A stretch of 64,000 nucleotides of DNA from assembly GCF_001866655.1 (NCBI RefSeq), contig NZ_MLYR01000036.1:16147-80146 (forward strand), read 5' to 3'. Shown piece by piece: positions 28,260 to 35,839 of the stretch. The notes beneath the pieces are model-generated. The model did not search any database. It had not been told where the DNA came from and saw nothing but the letters and a program-made list of their open reading frames with translations. The number at the start of each line of letters is the position of its first letter. Within the stretch, counting starts at the first letter, position 1. The position numbers were made by a program, and so were the translations under genes. This DNA is from Bacillus sp. MUM 116. Its GTDB lineage: Bacteria > Bacillota > Bacilli > Bacillales > Cytobacillaceae.

Positions 28260-28748
28260 ATGAACACCATTTTAGAAAAGTTCTTTGGTTTAAAAGAAAT
28301 ACTAAATTCTTTCGATGGACTTGAAAAAAAATATAATTGGTTACTGACTGATTTAGATGGGTTTTACACCGAAAATTTCTTAGATTATGTTGAAGATTAC
28401 CGGATTTTTGAAGAGAGTAATAACTGTCTTGATACCTATTGGATTACGGGTGAAAATCTAGCCAGACTGGCTAATTGCAAAGAATTTTATCCTATATGGG
28501 GTGTTTTCTCAGCATTTGATAAAAAGGAGACGATTGATTTAGATGATATTAAAGAAGAACCTTTTGCTGATGGAAATCCGAATTTTTGGGTTAAAAATCC
28601 TAAAATCCAACATCCAAAAGCAGTCGTTGAATTAGTTTTTTGGGACTCCTCCTTGATTCTACTCCTTAGCAAAGATGATGACTTCTCTATAAATTTTCGG
28701 AACACTTTTCAAGGCTGGAAAGATTTAAATTCCTACAACCAGTCGTAA
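28260..28748 (+). CDS. Unknown acidic protein, 162 residues
   Basis: ATG 28260 with GGGGAGGG just upstream. The product is acidic, with WLLTDLDGFY, FYPIWGVFSAF and VVELVFWDSSLILLLSKDDD. It is rich in aromatic residues and resembles the small soluble Bacillus proteins of unknown function (DUF2691- or SMI1-like in feel), but I cannot assign a family. No neighbouring toxin gene is seen. Single gene with its own terminator upstream. Confidence 0.6.
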   Translation: MNTILEKFFGLKEILNSFDGLEKKYNWLLTDLDGFYTENFLDYVEDYRIFEESNNCLDTYWITGENLARLANCKEFYPIWGVFSAFDKKETIDLDDIKEEPFADGNPNFWVKNPKIQHPKAVVELVFWDSSLILLLSKDDDFSINFRNTFQGWKDLNSYNQS

Positions 28749-28929
28749 ACCTTTTTCAGCTACCGAGTGCAATAGTTGCAAAATTGGTGGCATTTTTGTT
28801 ATTGTCATGACGGTTAGGATATTTAAGGGAGTAAATTATTCATCGCGTAATTCTGTCTTTCGAGGACAAAATATGTTAAGGGATTGTACTGGAAAAGCAC
28901 TGCCCATTTTTTAATAAGGAGTGAAATGA

Positions 28930-29139
28930 ATGGCTGATAAAAACGAACGCAATCGAGTCGATAACGATGCTGGTGAGGCTGTAGGTACTATTGTTGGTGC
29001 TGTCTCTGGTGCTACCGTGGGTCTTGCTTACGGTCCGATTGGTACTGTAGTAGGAGCAATTACAGGTGGAGTGATGGGTAACAATCTCGGCGAAGGAGCC
29101 GATGAAGCTAATGACGGTGATGCGAATCGAGAAGATTAG
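28930..29139 (+). CDS. Glycine-zipper small protein, 69 residues
   Basis: ATG 28930 follows AAGGAGTGAA. A polar start (DKNERNRVDN) is followed by two glycine-zipper helices (GTIVGAVSGATVGLAYGP and GTVVGAITGGVMGNNLG) and an acidic tail. The pattern suits a small membrane-associated or spore/envelope protein of the glycine-zipper class. Single gene. No signal peptide. Confidence 0.6.
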   Translation: MADKNERNRVDNDAGEAVGTIVGAVSGATVGLAYGPIGTVVGAITGGVMGNNLGEGADEANDGDANRED

Positions 29140-29253
29140 ATTAATACAAAGAGATACATGCATTAAGACTTTCAAAAAGGGAGTCCTTTTATTTTTCTAT
29201 TAATTAATTCAGCTTTTTTAGGTAAATTTCCAAAAAAGATTGTGGAATGTTTC

Positions 29254-29313
29254 ACTTAAAGTAACGGGTGCTTGAGTTCAGGAAGGATTGCTGCGGCAAT
29301 CCTTTTTTGTTGT
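29254..29313 (+). repeat. Short repeat ACTTAAAGTAACGGGTGCTT plus terminator, copy 1
   Basis: The 20-mer is identical at 32023-32042. In both places a terminator hairpin follows within 20-30 bases (here AAGGATTGC / GCAATCCTT with six T). Weak related traces are near 31447 and 28190. Confidence 0.65.
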
Positions 29314-29439
29314 TGTGCTAACGTGGCAGGTTAGCATTCCTGTAGATCGTTATTTTTCAACTTTGAAAAAAATAGGGCTCCTCAGTAAGATATGAGTATA
29401 GACATCACTCTAACTCTCAACTTTAGGAGGAACCCTACT

Positions 29440-30715
29440 ATGAAGTTTAAAATGCAAAACAAACAAAATCAACTAATAGAAAGAATTTCACTTAAACATC
29501 TTGTTGTTGGCGTGGATATTGCTCAACAATTGCACGTAGCCAGAGCCGTAAATTTCCGTGGAATTATAGTCGGAGATCCACTTACATTCAAAAATAATGA
29601 AGAAGGATTTGCTAGTTTACTTGAATGGATTAAAAGTCTTCAAAGATTAAACAACCTAAGTGAAGCTATAGTTGGGATGGAACCAACTGGACACTACTGG
29701 ATCAATCTTTCAAAGTGGCTTAATAAACATCATACTGAAGTGGTAACTGTAAACCCTCATTTAGTAAAAAAGAATAAAGAAAACCGTGATAATACCCAGT
29801 CAAAAAGCGATAAAAAGGATGCTTTAGTTATAGCTGATATGGTGAAGAACGGTTACTACTCAGAGGTTAGGTACACATCAGAACCATTCGAGAAATTAAG
29901 GGTACTTATGTCTAACCGTGATGTAGTAGTTAAGCGCCTTGTTAGTTCTATCAATCAATTAAATCGTTGGGTAGATATTGTTTTTCCTGAACTCCGACAG
30001 GTGTTTAAAGATATTAAGGCTAAGGGGGCAATAGCAACCCTCCGTTTATTTCCGTCTCCCAAGGAATTAGAGACTATGCAGCCTCATGAGGTTATTGCAG
30101 GTTGGAAATCTATAATGAAGAGACAGCCTGGATTAAAAAAGGCCCTATTACTCCTCCAACTAGCTAAGAAATCTGTTGGTACTAGACAAGCACTTGATGC
30201 TTATAAATTTCATTTAGAACAGTTATTAGAGGAATACGATTTAGCTGTAACACAACTCGAAAGAGTTGAACAACAAGTAACTGAAGCATTAAACAGAATT
30301 CCTTTCGCTAAGAAGCTTCTTACCATTAAAGGAATTAGTGAAATTTCATTGGCTGGCATATTAGGTGAGGCAGGAGACTTAAGTGGTTTTTCTCATGGTA
30401 ATTCTCTTCTTCGCCATGCCGGGCTCCATTTAGCTGAAGCAAGTTCAGGTAAGTGGAAAGGCCAAATTGTCATTTCAAAGCGTGGACGTTCCAGACTAAG
30501 GCGATTCCTTTACTTAGCGACAATGAGCCTTGTGATGAATAACCCAGAATTTCAAGCAATACATTCTCAAAATGTCAAAGTAAAAAAAAGTGAAGAAAAT
30601 GAAATCAATTATGAAGCTAATCGGTAAGTTGGCAAGGATATTTGTGGGTATATCTAGACGAAATGAATCCTATTGTCCTGATAAGCTTAACCCGTTATCA
30701 CCAATAGCAGCATAA
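29440..30715 (+). pseudogene. IS110-family transposase with C-terminal frameshift
   Basis: ATG 29440 follows TAGGAGGAACC. The N-terminal RuvC-like DEDD domain (VVGVDIAQQLHVA, VGMEPTGHYW, KSDKKDALVIADM) and C-terminal Tnp20 domain (KGISEISLAGILGEAGDLSGF, RHAGLHLAEASSG, GRSRLRRFLY) are complete. An A8 run at 30582-30589 shifts the frame and ends translation at 30627. With seven A the protein would continue KMKSIMKLIGKLARIFVG to a stop at 30715, the usual end of the family. Both catalytic domains are intact, so activity is possible; sequencing error is also possible. Confidence 0.8.
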
Positions 30716-30788
30716 TACCTAACAGAATTGAAGATTGTTCGTCTTCTTGAAATAAAAAATATAAAACACTTATATTGACCGAATGTTG

Positions 30789-31102
30789 GCTTATTCGTAG
30801 GATTTCAAATATGTACGGAGTACCAGATTTATTGAACATAAGGGCTCTGACCCATCAGGTTAGCATGACTGGCCTCCACCCCTTGGATAGGCATGACGAA
30901 GGAATGATAGGGCAAATGACCCGTTGAGACATGGGAGGGAAAGCCTCCAGGGGCGGCGTGGAGAATGTACATCATATGGTAAAATATGGAGTTGTGATTC
31001 ACTCCTTTATTTCACTATGCCTTCACGAAGCCAAATTGATCTGAAATCATTTCATTTAATCGTTAACTCCATATCAAGGGTTATGAAATCCTGCGAATAA
31101 GC
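30789..31102. repeat. 19-bp inverted repeats framing the IS tail
   Basis: GCTTATTCGTAGGATTTCA (30789-30807) pairs with 31084-31102 with one mismatch. Inside, ATATGGAGTT (about 30984) pairs with AACTCCATAT (about 31064). The pair frames exactly the structured region after the transposase. Confidence 0.75.
30836..30980 (+). ncRNA. Candidate structured guide (bridge/seek) RNA of the IS
   Basis: GC-rich island in AT-rich surroundings. CTCCACCCCT at about 30874 can pair with AGGGG...GTGGAG at about 30950-30965, and smaller GGG...CCC loops (GGGCTCTGACCC, GGGCAAATGACCC) sit inside. Position after the transposase matches IS1111-group elements, whose non-coding 3' part yields the target-recognition RNA. 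Function is inferred from position and fold. Confidence 0.45.
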
Positions 31103-31208
31103 GAGTATTCGGGAGAAAATCGTATTAAACTGAGGGAGTGCAATAAGAATTTACATTTAAATATTAATAAAATAAACATATATGTTAAAATGTGGTAAGG
31201 TGGTTGTT

Positions 31209-31398
31209 ATGAAAGAAGAAAATAAGCCATTTAATGATGTAATAGACCACATGAATAAAAATAGAAGGAAATTCTGCAAATGTAAGCAAGAATGCTGTAA
31301 AAAAGTTCCCAAAACCATTAAAATATTTTGGGTTTTTTATGGCTGGCTTCTTATCAATATCCATCTTGTTAATGATTATTTTAAATTTATTCCACTAA
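31209..31398 (+). pseudogene. Small Cys-rich membrane protein, frameshifted in an A6 run
   Basis: ATG 31209 follows AAGGTGG. It reads MKEENKPFNDVIDHMNKNRRKFCKCKQECCKK. In the given frame the rest is unremarkable and stops at 31415. If one A is dropped from the A6 run at 31299-31304, it continues FPKPLKYFGFFMAGFLSI and a clear hydrophobic helix, stopping at 31398. The corrected 62-residue protein has a CKCKQECC cluster before a single membrane segment. No family recognised. Confidence 0.5.
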
Positions 31399-31603
31399 CG
31401 ATACTTGATTCTTAACTGGCTGTCATCCAATGGCGGCTTTTCTTATTGGAGTAACGGGGCAGGTTTGTTCATCAAGAAGTCACAATAGGAATGTTCATCT
31501 ACTGTAAAATAAAATTAGACCTATTAATGTTCCAGAAAATAAAACAAAAATCAGAGGGTTAATTATTGTGCAACAAACTTATTTACCGAAATGGAGGACT
31601 ATT

Positions 31604-31969
31604 ATGAAAATAAATACCGTTAAGAAGAATAATATTGAAATTGCTGTTATAAGCAGTAGCGAGATACTAATAAAAGATGTTCAGTCGGCATTGGATTTTA
31701 TGGCGACAGTACAGTATGAAACTGGCTGTGACCGTATAATTTTGAATAAATCCGCAATATGTGAGGACTTTTTTCACTTAAGTACGAAACTTGCAGGGGA
31801 AATTTTACAAAAGTTTATCAATTATCATGTAAAAATAGCCGTTGTAGGGGACTTTTCTGTATATTCAAGTAAGAGTTTGAAAGACTTTATCTATGAGAGT
31901 AATAAAGGGAAAGATATTTTTTTCTTTCCAGATGAAAAGAAGGCAATTGAAAAATTAAGTTTAGTGTAA
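31604..31969 (+). CDS. DUF4180 domain protein
   Basis: 121 residues from ATG 31604; TGGAGGAC is 7 bases upstream, so the earlier in-frame GTG at 31568 is rejected. ALDFMATVQYETGCDRIILNKSAICEDFF and LAGEILQKFINYHVKIAVVGDF are typical of DUF4180. The fold resembles small regulators acting on membrane or STAS-like partners, but function is unknown. Single gene. Confidence 0.8.
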   Translation: MKINTVKKNNIEIAVISSSEILIKDVQSALDFMATVQYETGCDRIILNKSAICEDFFHLSTKLAGEILQKFINYHVKIAVVGDFSVYSSKSLKDFIYESNKGKDIFFFPDEKKAIEKLSLV

Positions 31970-32022
31970 TCATTACTAATGAACATAATTCTTTTTATAT
32001 ATCAAAGATTGTGAAAGGGTGT

Positions 32023-32085
32023 ACTTAAAGTAACGGGTGCTTAAGTTGATGAAATAAGGGTGCTGCGGCAGCCTTTTTCTTATTA
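32023..32085 (+). repeat. Short repeat ACTTAAAGTAACGGGTGCTT plus terminator, copy 2
   Basis: Same 20-mer as at 29254, followed by a GGTGCTG / CAGC(C) hairpin and five T. Confidence 0.6.
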
Positions 32086-32161
32086 AACAAACTGATAGGA
32101 GGGCATTTTTATCGTAGGTCACCCCCTTGTTATATACAATTTTCAAAATATCAAGTAAATT

Positions 32162-32208
32162 TTTATCAAGTCTTAATACAATCTTTACGCTACCTTAACC
32201 CATTAAAC
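32162..32208 (+). promoter_or_regulatory. Pho box (PhoP-binding repeats) upstream of the PHP gene
   Basis: TTATCA (32163), TTAATA (32173), TTTACG (32184), TTAACC (32195) and TTAAAC (32203). Most are spaced 11 bases, the period of B. subtilis PhoP direct repeats (TT(A/T/C)ACA-like). Confidence 0.65.
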
Positions 32209-32266
32209 TTGGCATCAAGTTATGTTAAAAATGAATAAATAGGCGAGTTGAATGGGGGAAGCAGCG

Positions 32267-33136
32267 ATGAAAGTTGATTTGCATTGCCACACGAATATTT
32301 CGGATTGTTCTTTTTCTTTTGAAGAAATCCTAGAGCTGGCAAGTAGGGAGAAGGTCAAACATCTTTCCATCACAAACCATGATACAACGAATGGTCTGGA
32401 TGAAATGGTCGTCGTGGGGAAGGCATATGGAATAGAAATCATTCCCGGTATTGAAATTTCTGCATATGACTTTAATAGGAACCGAAAAGTACATGTTTTA
32501 GGATACTTTATTGATCCTGGTCATTCTGCGCTTAAGGATCTTTGTGACCCGCTTGTGGTAAAACGACATCTGGCCTCATATCTTTCAGTTCAATATTTAA
32601 TAACAGATGGATATTTTATCAGCTGGGAACAAGTGAAGAAATATGCCGAAGGTGGCACAGGAGTATTTAAGCAGCACATCATGCATGCACTAATTGAAAA
32701 TGGATATACGGATTCTATCTACGGAGACTTATATAAAAAGCTATTCTCAAGTGGTCAAAATGGTGAATCACCTGGGAAAGCGTTTGTTCCTTTGAAGTAT
32801 GTCGATGCTCGGTTGGCTGTTAAGGCAATTATCAAAGCGGGAGGTGTTCCGGTTCTTGCCCATCCTGGTCAATACAATAGCTTTGAGTTTATCCCGAAGC
32901 TTGTGGAAGCTGGGCTTCAGGGAATTGAAGTATGGCATCCGCTCCATGGAGATGAAAAGGAAGCAAAAGCCAAATTGTATGCGGAAGATTTTAATTTGAT
33001 TATGACGGGTGGCACAGATTTTCATGGTTTTTATGGTGAGAAAGAAGTGACAATCGGTTCAAAAAGTCCAGGTATTCAGGCGGTTGAAGGATTATTGGAA
33101 CGGAGAGAATTAATCATGAAAAAGGAGCTTATTTAA
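32267..33136 (+). CDS. PHP-domain phosphoesterase of the phosphonate locus
   Basis: 289 residues from ATG 32267, with GGGGGA upstream. Polymerase/histidinol-phosphatase fold: HCHTNISDCSFSFEE (metal site HxH), ITNHDT, IPGIEISA, VLAHPGQY and GGTDFHG (metal ligands). Located at the head of a C-P lyase cluster, it most likely hydrolyses the 5-phosphoribosyl 1,2-cyclic phosphate released by PhnJ, as shown for the PHP-type cyclic phosphodiesterase (PhnPP) of another Gram-positive phn cluster. That enzyme cleaves both ester bonds to ribose 5-phosphate, which would explain why neither phnP nor phnN is here. It abuts the next gene (ATGA-type overlap of one base). Confidence 0.8.
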   Translation: MKVDLHCHTNISDCSFSFEEILELASREKVKHLSITNHDTTNGLDEMVVVGKAYGIEIIPGIEISAYDFNRNRKVHVLGYFIDPGHSALKDLCDPLVVKRHLASYLSVQYLITDGYFISWEQVKKYAEGGTGVFKQHIMHALIENGYTDSIYGDLYKKLFSSGQNGESPGKAFVPLKYVDARLAVKAIIKAGGVPVLAHPGQYNSFEFIPKLVEAGLQGIEVWHPLHGDEKEAKAKLYAEDFNLIMTGGTDFHGFYGEKEVTIGSKSPGIQAVEGLLERRELIMKKELI

Positions 33137-33771
33137 TGAACTTTATTAACCATCCCTATAATGAAAAGAAATTGTCACCTCAGCCATTGATCCATTATAC
33201 AAGTCATATCGTTAATAGTTATGCAGGGGATTGGACATCAATTGGTCCAAGCAATCTGATCATTGAATCCAAGCTTGGAGATTATACGTATACTATGGAT
33301 GATGTCACCGTTAATTACACGGAAATTGGAAAGTATTGCTCTATAGCCTCTCATGTTTGTATAAATCCCGTGAATCATCCAATGGAGCGTGTAACCCAGC
33401 ACCACATGACCTATCGTCGAATTTCGTATGGATTTGCTGAGACAGATGATGAGGAAATTTTTAACTGGCGTCGATTAAATCGTGTGAAAATCGGTCATGA
33501 TGTGTGGATAGGGCACGGGGCTATCATTATGAAGGGGGTCAATATAGGAACAGGTGCGGTCATCGCTTCTGGAGCTGTCGTTACAAGAGACATTGAACCA
33601 TACACAATCGTTGGTGGTGTTCCTGCCAAACCGATTAAGGAGCGATTTTCGAGAGAGATAGCGGAAAAATTACAGGAAATTGCCTGGTGGAATTGGCCAA
33701 GGGATTTAATGGAAGAGCGGTTTTATGAATTTAATGATTTGGAAACTTTCCTTAAAAAGTATGGAAAGTAA
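33136..33771 (+). CDS. Phosphonate-locus hexapeptide-repeat acyltransferase
   Basis: 211 residues. Left-handed beta-helix with hexads such as VKIGHDVWIGHGAIIMKGVN and GTGAVIASGAVVT, ending in the acyltransferase hallmark VGGVPAKPIKERF. This is the hexapeptide transferase often encoded within phn clusters. It may acetylate an aminoalkylphosphonate or serve as detoxifying step; substrate unproved. It is translationally coupled to the PHP gene. The start overlaps the PHP stop by one base. Confidence 0.8.
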   Translation: MNFINHPYNEKKLSPQPLIHYTSHIVNSYAGDWTSIGPSNLIIESKLGDYTYTMDDVTVNYTEIGKYCSIASHVCINPVNHPMERVTQHHMTYRRISYGFAETDDEEIFNWRRLNRVKIGHDVWIGHGAIIMKGVNIGTGAVIASGAVVTRDIEPYTIVGGVPAKPIKERFSREIAEKLQEIAWWNWPRDLMEERFYEFNDLETFLKKYGK

Positions 33772-33907
33772 GGAAATTCAAACTTTCTAGCAGTCGGCGG
33801 CATATTCAAAAAGAGCAGACCGTTTTTTTTACTCCTATCCTATAAAATTTCGCTTCTACTAAGTTGCTTGATATACTTGTTATTAAAAGGATACCGGGAG
33901 GATGAAA

Positions 33908-34609
33908 ATGGCAGAGGAGTTAGAGATCGTTGACGAAATGATTTCGGATATAAAATCAGGCAAATATGATCCTGATGATAAACTGCCTTCGGAAAATGAA
34001 TTAGCCGATAGGTTCCATGTACCCAGGATTAACATAAGGAAAGCGTATGAACGGTTGCAGGAGCTAGGTTATATTTATTCAAGACAAGGAAAGGGCAGTT
34101 TTGTAAAGGACAGGAAAAATCAAATTCCGCTTGTACTTTCAGGTGATGTGTCTTTCAGCAAAAAAATGCGTGAACTTGGGTATCATCTAGAATCTAAAAC
34201 CATCTTCTGTGAAGAAATAGCGTATAACAAGAAAATTTTCCGATTTTTAGGTGTTGAAGAGACTGAAAGAGTTTTTAAAATAGGAAGGTTACGGCTAGTT
34301 GATCAAAAGCCGATTGCCATACATATTTCATATGTTACCCAAACGGTGTTTGAGAATATTGCGGATGTAGGGCACGATATTACCTCCATGTTTGATTTCT
34401 ATAACAAGAATGGTTTTTTCAACTTTTCTTCAGCTCCCAGTATATTAAGTGTTGCTTTCCCTTCTAAAATGGAAAGAGAAATACTTGAGTGCTCAAGCCT
34501 CGTTCCACTCTTGGTGATAGAGTCTGGTTGCTTGGATAAAGAAAGTGGCACAGTATTAGAATATACGAAAATATTATATCGAAGTGATCGATTCACTTAT
34601 GAAATTTAA
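33908..34609 (+). CDS. GntR-family regulator PhnF
   Basis: 233 residues from ATG 33908 (GGGAGG spaced six bases; the ATG at 33902 would be too close). N-terminal GntR winged helix (KLPSENELADRFHVPRINIRKAYERLQELGYI, GKGSFV) and C-terminal UTRA ligand domain (FKIGRLRLVDQKPIAIHISYV). PhnF proteins repress phn genes and respond to phosphate status or a phosphonate-derived ligand. It is located between the two upstream phn genes and phnG. A terminator overlaps the stop. Confidence 0.87.
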   Translation: MAEELEIVDEMISDIKSGKYDPDDKLPSENELADRFHVPRINIRKAYERLQELGYIYSRQGKGSFVKDRKNQIPLVLSGDVSFSKKMRELGYHLESKTIFCEEIAYNKKIFRFLGVEETERVFKIGRLRLVDQKPIAIHISYVTQTVFENIADVGHDITSMFDFYNKNGFFNFSSAPSILSVAFPSKMEREILECSSLVPLLVIESGCLDKESGTVLEYTKILYRSDRFTYEI

Positions 34610-34634
34610 CCAGCTAATAGGCTGGTTTTTTTGT
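34607..34634 (+). terminator. Terminator overlapping the phnF stop
   Basis: AACCAGC / GCTGGTT stem with TAATAG loop and seven T. It isolates the regulator transcript from phnG. Confidence 0.8.
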
Positions 34635-34683
34635 TGCTTTTTTATGGACGATTATGAAGAAGCAGGCTATTCGTTTCAAGTCA

Positions 34684-34730
34684 TTTACACAACCTTAATC
34701 CTTTTCACACACACTTTACAGCTGTTAACT
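34684..34730 (+). promoter_or_regulatory. Pho box upstream of phnG
   Basis: TTTACA (34684), TTAATC (34695), TTCACA (34704), TTTACA (34715) and TTAACT (34725): five TT-N-ACA-like hexamers with 9-11-base steps, about 55 bp before phnG. GATACAT at about 34740 can serve as the -10. Confidence 0.7.
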
Positions 34731-34785
34731 TGGCAACAAGATACATTAGAGATAAGGGAAAAACATCATTAACGGAGGCAGACTG

Positions 34786-35211
34786 ATGAGAAGAAAAAGA
34801 AGAACAGAGATTTTGATCAATGGTTCAAAAGAAATAGCAGCCACAATGGCAAAGGAAATACTGGATAACTATGATGTAGCAATAATTGAGGAACCGAATA
34901 ATGGTCTTATCATGGTGAAGGTTAGAGAATCTGCCCAAAAAAGCCTTTTCTATATAGGAGAAGTATTTGTTACAGAATGCAAGGCTCGAATCAATGATTC
35001 TCTCGGTATTGGAATCGTGTCAGGACATGATAAGGAGCTTTCCAATCATCTAGCTGTAATTGACGCTGCCTATAAGGCTGCGCTTAAGGAAACGGAAAGT
35101 TGGGAGTATCTGCTACTGGAGGAAGAGAGAAAAATTAATACTGAAAAAGTAGCAAGAATGAATCAGGTTCTTAAAACTAAAGTAAGCTTTGAAACAATGG
35201 ATACGGAATAA
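34786..35211 (+). CDS. C-P lyase complex subunit PhnG
   Basis: 141 residues. N-terminal RTEILINGSKEIAATMAKEIL and the conserved LFYIGEVFVTECKARIND, with GHDKELSNHLAVIDAAYKA. PhnG is part of the PhnGHIJ core, where PhnG, H and I together displace adenine from ATP to give ribose-1-phosphonate 5-triphosphate. GGAGG precedes the ATG. First gene after the Pho box and followed by phnH with a short gap. Confidence 0.92.
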   Translation: MRRKRRTEILINGSKEIAATMAKEILDNYDVAIIEEPNNGLIMVKVRESAQKSLFYIGEVFVTECKARINDSLGIGIVSGHDKELSNHLAVIDAAYKAALKETESWEYLLLEEERKINTEKVARMNQVLKTKVSFETMDTE

Positions 35212-35221
35212 GGGTGGTGAC

Positions 35222-35839
35222 ATGATGAAATTAGATCTAGTTCATGATATACAGACAACTTTTCGAAAGGTTCTTGACTCGATGTCAAGGCCAGGAATGA
35301 TTTCAGATATTCAAGAGGAGGCGGCAAGAGCCAATTTCCATACAGGCTGCTATCCTTCTACGGAGGTTTTGGCCCTAATGCTTCTTGATACGGAGGTATC
35401 CTTTAAGGTGTTTTCGAAGCAGGAAGATACAATAACACGGCTGATGAATCAGCTTACTTATGCCAAAACAGCAGAAGCTAATCATGCTGATTTTATATTC
35501 GTATTAAAGGATTGCGATCTGTGTCAGCTTGAAACAGCTATCAGATCATCGAAAGTAGGAAGTCTCATGAATCCTCATGAATCATCAACACTTATTATTG
35601 AAACGGAAAGTGTAAGTACTGGATTAGAGCTTATTTTAACCGGGCCAGGGATTGAAACTGGGTATATAGCAGCAATTTCTGAAGCAGACAAGTGGATAAA
35701 TTTACGGAACGAAAAAAATATCGAGTATCCACTAGGGATTGACATCATTTTAACAGATGCCAACCACTCTATCTTATGTTTGCCAAGGACAACTCAAATT
35801 AGAAAACGGGTGATCGATAAATGGGATACGTTGCTGTAA
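35222..35839 (+). CDS. C-P lyase complex subunit PhnH
   Basis: 205 residues from ATG 35222, with AGGGTGGTG before it (ATG 35225 is the alternative). VHDIQTTFRKVLDSMSRPG at the N-terminus and GPGIETG in the C-terminal half match PhnH, the PLP-fold-like scaffold that binds PhnJ in the core. The end overlaps phnI by 19 bases. Confidence 0.92.
   Translation: MMKLDLVHDIQTTFRKVLDSMSRPGMISDIQEEAARANFHTGCYPSTEVLALMLLDTEVSFKVFSKQEDTITRLMNQLTYAKTAEANHADFIFVLKDCDLCQLETAIRSSKVGSLMNPHESSTLIIETESVSTGLELILTGPGIETGYIAAISEADKWINLRNEKNIEYPLGIDIILTDANHSILCLPRTTQIRKRVIDKWDTLL

Larger units (their letters stand above)
29360..31110 (+). mobile_element. IS110-family insertion sequence (IS1111-like layout)
   Basis: Approximate limits. 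A DEDD/Tnp20 transposase is followed by about 390 bp of non-coding DNA with a GC-rich, highly structured core at 30836-30975. IS1111-group elements carry their guide RNA in the 3' non-coding part, which fits. Exact ends are not seen since this family often lacks target duplications and terminal repeats. Confidence 0.6.

Noticed and set aside
34584..34772. 62-codon frame between phnF and phnG
   Set aside because: It overlaps the phnF terminator and the Pho box; no independent support.
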